Below are positions 57,595 to 64,000 of a stretch of DNA of 64,000 nt, piece after piece. Each line of letters opens with the position of its first letter. The stretch's first letter is position 1. Location of the stretch: assembly GCA_034190875.2 (NCBI GenBank), contig CM067343.1:65392009-65456008 (forward strand), given 5' to 3'. The notes below the pieces were generated by a model, which was not told the origin of the DNA, made no database searches, and worked only from the letters and a program-made list of their open reading frames with translations. Source of the DNA: Urechis unicinctus. Taxonomy: Eukaryota; Annelida; Polychaeta; Xenopneusta; Urechidae. Made by a program: the position numbers and the translations under genes.

Positions 57595-58684
57595 TGTGCT
57601 CTTAATGTAATCTAGTCAACTTGACTAACTTGGCTAGTCATATTGACTGTCCACCAAACGACTAATGTGTTAGTCAATTTGACTAATGCAGTTAGTCAAA
57701 TATTGATTAGTCAAAATGACTAATCTACCTAGTCAAGTAAAGAGTGGTCAATATGACTAATCTATTAGTCACTATGACTATCTCATTAGTCACATTGACT
57801 ATAGCGTAAGTAGTAATGACTATTGTACTTGGTCAGACCGACTAGAAGATTTGGTCAGTTTGACTATGAATGAAGGTCAGTTTGACTATGATTAAAGGTC
57901 GAACCAGTGTAAGAACCAGTGTAAAAACAAGTCAGACAACATAATATGCAAAACAAGTAGACTTTATTGTATATAAACTTACATGCATGCCCTTGTTAAT
58001 ACTAGCCCTGACACAAAGAAGCTTCGCATCAACTGGGTCTTTAGCCTCATCATCAACGACCAGCATCACCTTCTGTACATAACGAAACGTCTTTTTGGTC
58101 GATAGGTGGTAAGGCACATAAACACATACATGGCGGCCATGACCTCTGTTACATCAACAGCTTCTCCAACAGATGTTATTGCTGGTGTCGTCCTGCGTTG
58201 CGACATTCTAAAACACATAGTAGACTTATGGTTGAAGCTAAGCACTCATTAGTACTGATACCAGCAATGGTACACGACAATACATACAAAAAATACAGAA
58301 AACTGTTTAATATTCTCACCTAATAGTATGGAGGCGATTGTCAGAAAATTTCAACTGAAGATTTCCAATTTCCTGCAGCAACTGGTTAAAGAACCGCCGC
58401 AAAGGTCAAGCTTCCGGTATGCCGCGGCGCGCATCTGTGGTTATGTAACCAACCCGTGTGATCCGCGCATCGCGGTCTCCCAACAAAGAGAAGATAACGC
58501 TCTCAGGGTGGTCAAATTGACTAGGTAACTAGTCAAATAACACCTGACCAGCCTTGCTAGTCATTGTGACTATGTTGCTTAGTCGATTTGACCATGTGAT
58601 TAGTCGTTACAGAGTTTGACTAACTTCGATAGCTGGGTGACCAGGTTAGCTAGTCATTTTGACTAGACTGGGTTAAGAGTGCAG
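57595..58684. mobile_element. Inverted-repeat element with TAGTCA/TGACTA palindromic ends
   Basis: The left end (TGCTCTTAATGTAATCTAGT) pairs with the right end (reverse complement GCACTCTTAACCCAGTCTAG). Both subterminal regions are arrays of short imperfect palindromes of the type TAGTCAAATTGACTA (57610-57900 and 58505-58670). The interior holds a short minus-strand frame (MSQRRTTPAITSVGEAVDV at about 58207, and a +1-frame stretch LSTKKTFRYVQKVMLVVDDE followed by a GTAAGT donor context) of unknown identity. A right-end relic is at 24401-24640. The superfamily is not identified. Confidence 0.55.
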
Positions 58685-58914
58685 CTAAATGGCGAAGGTT
58701 TCACTATCAGCAAATCCATCTGTTGATGAGACGTTTGAGTGACAGGGCCAGTAATGTTCATTTGTAATTTGCACCAAGTTTCAATACACTAAAGACGCCT
58801 CTAGAACCTAGGGAATCCCCATAATTTCGGTTGAGGCGCTTACACATCATTTCCTCTGTGTTTGTCGCTGTCTTCAGACACACAGTGAACGCGATATCAT
58901 TGCAGCACAACAAA

Positions 58915-59190
58915 ATGGAAACAGTGAAGTACAGTTTACTCGGAGAATTGATCGGTGAGTATGAGCAGTGTTTCATAGCAGGGTCATCCTTCTTTGGTTT
59001 CAATACAACCCGTTTCCGAATCGGATCAGCTCGTCGCAATTGCTGCATCAACACCTATGTCTGGTATATTTTTCCAAGTCTGGTATGTTTTTTTCAAGTC
59101 GATTGGTGTGAGCGGGGATTTAATTTTGCATGTCCATTATCGCCTCCGATCTCACCCCAACACCCCGATCGCAACCCATACACCATATAA
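58915..59190 (+). pseudogene. Duplicate of the short frame at 45304
   Basis: METVKYSLLGELIGEYEQCF, with the same GTGAGTATG donor-like context after codon 13. An extra T in a poly-T run near 59090 shifts the frame relative to the proximal copy. Confidence 0.3.
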
Positions 59191-60229
59191 CTCCACACCA
59201 CCTCACTCCATACCCCGGTTTCACCACATACCGCGATCCCAACCCATATCCTCATTTAACTCCATACCCGATCACAACCCATACCCCATTTTCGCCTCAC
59301 CCATACCCCATCTCACCCCATACCCCTATCGCAACCCACACCCCGATCGCAACCAACAACCAACACCCCAATTTCAGCCACACCACCTAACGCGTTATAA
59401 AATAGGAACCCCACATTAATCAGTAGCTTCAAGTTCAAACATCTGGATTGGCTTGGTAATATGTCAGGAAGATTTGTATTGCGTAGCAGCTTACAGACAT
59501 GACTTTGGCAAACCCAGCAGTTTCTTTAGGAGATTGCTGCTTTTGCTTAAGTCTGGCTAGAGGGTTTTATAGCACGAGCCTTTTGAGAGTTGACCACAGG
59601 TTTCCATACTATGTGTTTTTAACAGATAAATACGCCCGACGGAAGACCAGGTATGCTAAATTTACCGGCATGTGAGATTTTGGTTGCCCCGAGCGACTGG
59701 GCGACTTTATGTGAGATCGCCGGTTTTTTAGATGTGCCGTCCGCCCGTCCGTCCATCCATCTATCCCCATTAAGCAAATCATAATACACCATTTGAACCC
59801 AATATGACATCATATTTTATTTTGTTATAACCGGTTACTGAAAATTATGTCAAAAGTAGCAGAGCTTCGAAGTCTATTGGCCTCTTATTCACTTATGAAA
59901 ACACATCCAAGAGTCACCCAGTTCATTCTAAGTTTAGATTTACAACAACATTATCAACAGGGGCCGAATTTACCTGGAGTCTGTTTGCGCAGCTATACAT
60001 GAAAATAAATTGTTGCGCGATCGAGCGGGCAGAGATCCAATCCCGGATTCGTCGTCTTAAACACCGGCCCATACGAGTTACATGAACTCTGAGACTGAAT
60101 TAAGTAGATACGACCAGACCTCCAGAGTGGAACGAAAACGAGACTCCCTCAAAAGATGACCCATATTACACAAAGCCTCGCCTAGCAACGACCTAAATAG
60201 GCGGTGTGGATCAAGATGTGGATATAGCT

Positions 60230-60820
60230 TGTTTTATAACTATATTTCCTCCTATATAGCTATACTCTTGTTATACTTATATTTCTTGGTTATTCGTATT
60301 TCTGCGCGCTCCTTCGTATATAGGAATATTGTAGCTGCTTGTAGTAGCTTGAGTGGGGACACTAGCCAGAGAAAACACACGAGTCCAGGAGTTGAGTTGT
60401 TGTTGGTTTATTCGAGTTTTAGCTTAATAGCTTTCTATGGAATCTCGGGTCAGAATCTTGTTCAGATACTTCGTCTCTTCGCTAGGTATTTCTCCCTGAA
60501 TTTCGGTGAGGCCAGCTATTTTATCGGAGTTCTGGCATTGGATTACGCTCGGAACCACACCCACAGCTGGCCTCCCATTGGTTCAGGTATAGCCGGTCCC
60601 CCTTCACAAAGGTCAACCCCAACAGCTCACATGGGGCGTGGGCACGAAGGGTCATTGGCCAATGGGAAAAGGTACCAGCCAGGTCTACTTATCAGGGTCA
60701 CACCCCCGTCTTAAGGGCAGAGGTTGACCCCGGGCCAGTGAAACATGTCGTGCTGACAATGGAAAAGAGGGGGAGCGTTTCAAAAGTCAAAAAAGCTAGA
60801 TTAATATCATAACACTTGCG
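60230..60820. mobile_element. 590-bp insertion specific to the distal duplicate
   Basis: The proximal copy reads AGCTTGCGCTAC uninterrupted (46305-46316). In the distal copy about 590 bp separate AGCTTG from CTTGCGCTAC, leaving a CTTG duplication. The insert begins TTTTATAACTATATTTCCTC and ends ATTAATATCATAACA. No coding motif; a solo LTR or other non-autonomous element is likely. Confidence 0.6.
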
Positions 60821-62199
60821 CTACCCTGAACACATTGTAACACGTATCAAATTACGGAGGGGGCGAATTAGACGGTGCCACGCGTATTCCATGATAACAA
60901 TAATTTCATTTGATCATCGTACATCTCTCGAATTGACATCCTTGACCTTGTGATAGCAAATATTGTCAACACACACCACAAAGGCGTGTACCTCTCATTG
61001 GTTTTATCGAACCCAGTGGAATTGACTGCATGTGAACCGTAAAAGTTGGTTGTCCGTATTTTCCCGAGCCATTAACACCCTGTTATCGCCACATTCTATG
61101 AATATGTTTCAGTGCATAGATTTAGCTGACTTCATTCTTAACGGCAGGGAATATGCAGTACGGAATTATTTAAAAATGGCCTGAAGACATGGGAGCGGAT
61201 AGCGATATCGCGATCGCTAATAGCTACCCGTGACGAAAGATTTATATAATCGTTTTATAATCAATTTATGACCACAGTACTTTGTACCTGGGGTCATAGA
61301 TCTCTTATATAAATCTTTCTATCTTCAAGCTACCTTCTGTTTGGAGACATATGTCGATAATACATATCTTTCTATATTCAACCCACCAACAAATGCATGT
61401 TGATGATGGTTAGCCGTGTAAGATATTGTAGCTGGCTATGCTATCATGGGAGAACCTCATAGCCCTGGGGATGCACTGGCTGTACAATCATTTGGTCGTC
61501 CAAGCGCATTGTTATTAATCGACTTCAGATGGGGTTGGAACAGCATCGCGCATAAAAGAATTTTGGCACCGTCATCGATGTGGTGTACTGTACTGTACTG
61601 TATTCAGTAAGTGTGTTGTTTTCATTCAATAAGTAACTCAGGGCACATTAGATGCTTATATCCCTTCTACTAGAATCAACCAAACATTGTGATAAATTTG
61701 AATGCATTCCCAAGGTATAAACATGTACTTTACTTACAGCGCTACCCCGATAACTCCGGATCCATAAATTGGAGCTGCGATTTAAATGAAAACGCGAGGT
61801 AGCTAATGTGAGTCGAAATTAGTGCCCCTAGCAAACAGAGAGAAAACTAGCTTGGCGCGTCCTTTTTTGTTGGTTAAATTTGTCAGTAAGATTGCTATAC
61901 GGATAAGAAATGAAAATTAATTTTATTACATTGATTTTTTTAGAGATGATGGTCGATGGGAAACGCAAAATGAGCTGATTTCATTGAGTTGTGGGCTGTT
62001 ACGGATGACCGATGTCAATAAGACGTTTTTGTTCCTATTTTGTTCAAATAGCTCGCCATTTGTGGGGTTAAAAAAACGGATCCAAGACCTGACGCGAGTT
62101 ATGCAGATTTACGAGCAATCACGTCGCGAGTTATCGGGGTAGACCTGTACGTGGCGCTTTCATTAATGTTGCTGTGGCGTGTTTCTTTAACAAGGTGTG

Positions 62200-64000
62200 C
62201 TGTTCCTTGTATTATCGCTGGTCTTAATCCTAAAGACAGTCTTCCATTACAAGAACACTCAACAGCGAGTTGTACAGCAATGCCAACAAGACTGTGCAGT
62301 GGGAATGTACGCCAACCGAGGTACGTCCACTCACCATCGATTTGTACTTTATTAAGCTAGTCATGTGCCGAAACGTGTATGGCAGCTGATATTCGTCACG
62401 TTTATACCAGTCTTATATGTACCAAGTGTTTATGGCGCGTCTCTTCCTGGGTGCAGACTTATGTAATGAGACGTCGGGAGGTGACATATGCATTGACTGC
62501 CCTACTGGAACACATCAGAATCTCACAGGTCAGACCGATTGCCAGGATTGTCCTGCAGGTCAATATCAGAATCTTACAGGACAATGGGCATGTATTTCAT
62601 GTCCAGCTGGACAATACCAGGAATTAGGAAGGCAGACCTCCTGCAGGTTGTGCTCAGAAGGCCGATATCAGAGTCACAAAGGACAGTCAGCATGTATGCC
62701 TTGTCCTGCGGGGCATTATCAGGACATCAAGGGGCAGACTTTGTGCAAACTTTGCGAAGCAGGCGAATATCAAAGCACAAACCACCTGTTCCAGGGTTCT
62801 GCCGGCCAGGCATCATGCAGACACTGTCCTGCCGGACTGTACCAAGATTCAACCGGCCAGACGTCGTGCAGACATTGTCCTGCCGGACAGTACCAGAATT
62901 CTAGCGGTCAGGCGACCTGTATGACGTGTCCTCCAGGACAATACCAGCAGGAGACTGGTAAGGTGATGTGTTTAGATTGTCCTGTAGGCCACTATCAGGA
63001 CAAATCAGGACGGACCTCGTGTGTGCACTGCCCACCAGGACACTACCAGGATCAGACGGGTCAAGCTAATTGCATAATGTGTACGAGTGGAAACTTCAGC
63101 AGGTAGGCTATAGCATAGAACACTGAGTAGAGTTTGGCCAATGTCCTATTTACGTTATGAGGAAAATATGTACGCTATGTGGGTGATGGTCTTATACTCG
63201 TATGTACATTTTGAGGGCAATAGTCGTAATTTCCTTCTAATGGTCCGCTCGTATGTACGTTCCGAGTGTAAAAGGCGCATGTACTTCCTCAGGGAAATGC
63301 TCGAATGTACTTTCTTGGAATAATGTAGGTTCCGAGGTTATGTTCGTATGTTGGTTCAACCGGCATATTATATGGACTTTGCATTGTTGATCAGGTCGAG
63401 TGGTTCTGCCCAGTGTATGATGTGTCCTGCCGGGTCGTACAGTAACGCAGGCAGCCACATATGTACGCCTTGTCCAATCGGTAAAATCATCCTGATTCTT
63501 ACACGTATTGTTGCCCAATCAGTTTTAAGGAGAGAGCGGCATGTCACAGATACATCACTATGGTGTTCAAATCATACATCACAACGGGTGTTCTACTCAC
63601 AGATTAGTATATTACAACACGATGTTTTTTTTATGCAGGAACAGTCAGCTCAGAGCCAGGCTCAGTACAATGTACAGATTGTCCGGTAGGACAATACCAA
63701 AGTACTTCTGGACAATCCACTTGCCAACTCTGTTCTGCGGGGCAATACCAAAGTACTGCAGGACAATCCACGTGCCAGCATTGTCCAGTAGGACATTATC
63801 AGAATTCTCTAGGACAGCCTGTCTGTCAACAATGTCCTGCAGGACGACACCAAAGTACTCGAGGACAGTCTACCTGTGATCTCTGTGGAGCGGGATCCTA
63901 CTCAAGGTAACATACGCTCTTCAGTAAGTCTTGTTATCATCATCTGTATCGTGTAGATGAGCTAACGTCATTAACGAGCTATTCTGTTTACAGTGTTAGT
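62200..64000 (+). pseudogene. Distal GCC2/GCC3-repeat gene copy, start codon lost, runs off window
   Basis: Exons equivalent to the proximal gene are 62200-62320, 62457-63102, 63395-63480, 63639-63906 and 63994 onward, all with the same GT-AG sites and phases. The ATG is CTG here, with an in-frame TAA 12 bases upstream, although the hydrophobic signal-like segment is kept (LFLVLSLVLILKTVFHY). Exon 2 is 132 bp shorter: an 8-bp and a 124-bp deletion together keep the frame and remove about two repeats. Splice sites and the reading frame are otherwise preserved, so it may still be translated from an undetected upstream exon or a CUG; pseudogene is the cautious call. Confidence 0.6.

Larger units (their letters stand above)
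58772..64000 (+). repeat. Segmental duplication, distal copy (continues off window)
   Basis: Direct repeat of 45058-49705. It contains a C-rich CATACCCCATCTCA-type degenerate tract (59165-59400) and the 60230-60820 insertion not found in the proximal copy. Confidence 0.85.

Noticed and set aside
60229-60714. 161-codon plus-strand frame
   Set aside because: Lies entirely inside the 590-bp insertion, has no domain features and is absent from the duplicate.

Overview
The window is eukaryotic nuclear DNA, almost certainly from a marine invertebrate. It has spliced genes with GT-AG introns, long (TACA)n, (GAGT)n and (TA)n microsatellites, many minisatellites, LTR and LINE relics, a secreted GCC2/GCC3-repeat gene and a type II membrane glycosyltransferase. 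The microsatellite mix fits a mollusc or other lophotrochozoan, but that placement is a guess. There is no sign of bacterial gene organisation.

Positions 1-10.7 kb hold a decayed integrated DNA virus or virus-like element. I recognise a YqaJ-type exonuclease, an A32/FtsK-HerA-like packaging ATPase, a major-capsid-type protein with its middle deleted, a coiled-coil/Pro-rich/membrane protein, a fibre-like protein, a two-hydrophobic-segment protein and a virion-type protein of unknown function. The cassette [virion-type protein, fibre partner, fibre, two-hydrophobic protein] occurs twice (1-3.0 kb and 7.4-10.4 kb). A second, inverted and truncated relic of the same gene order lies at 15.3-16.55 kb, followed by a superfamily 1 helicase relic at 17.4-18.1 kb. 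Nearly every gene is frame-broken. No DNA polymerase, integrase or protease is visible.

Positions 11.5-33 kb are mostly repeats: a solo LTR; minisatellites of 18, 37, 37, 31, 41, 28, 37, 9, 22 bp; and large tetranucleotide arrays. The intact gene here is an intronless glycosyltransferase-like gene (21.3-22.5 kb, minus), which has a truncated duplicate at 15 kb. Positions 33.8-41.2 kb carry two minus-strand relics of families common in invertebrate genomes: a PIN/XPG-like plus Cys-rich protein bounded by inverted repeats, and a CaRF-like MULE-transposase-domain gene with recognisable exons.

Positions 45-64 kb contain a direct segmental duplication (about 45.06-49.7 kb and 58.77 kb to the window end). 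Each copy carries a GCC2/GCC3-repeat gene. The proximal copy has a consistent six-exon model; the distal copy has lost the matching ATG and 44 codons of repeats and runs off the end. Between them lie a 3.56-kb non-autonomous LTR retrotransposon with both LTRs, a LINE relic, AT microsatellites and an inverted-repeat element built of TAGTCA/TGACTA palindromes.
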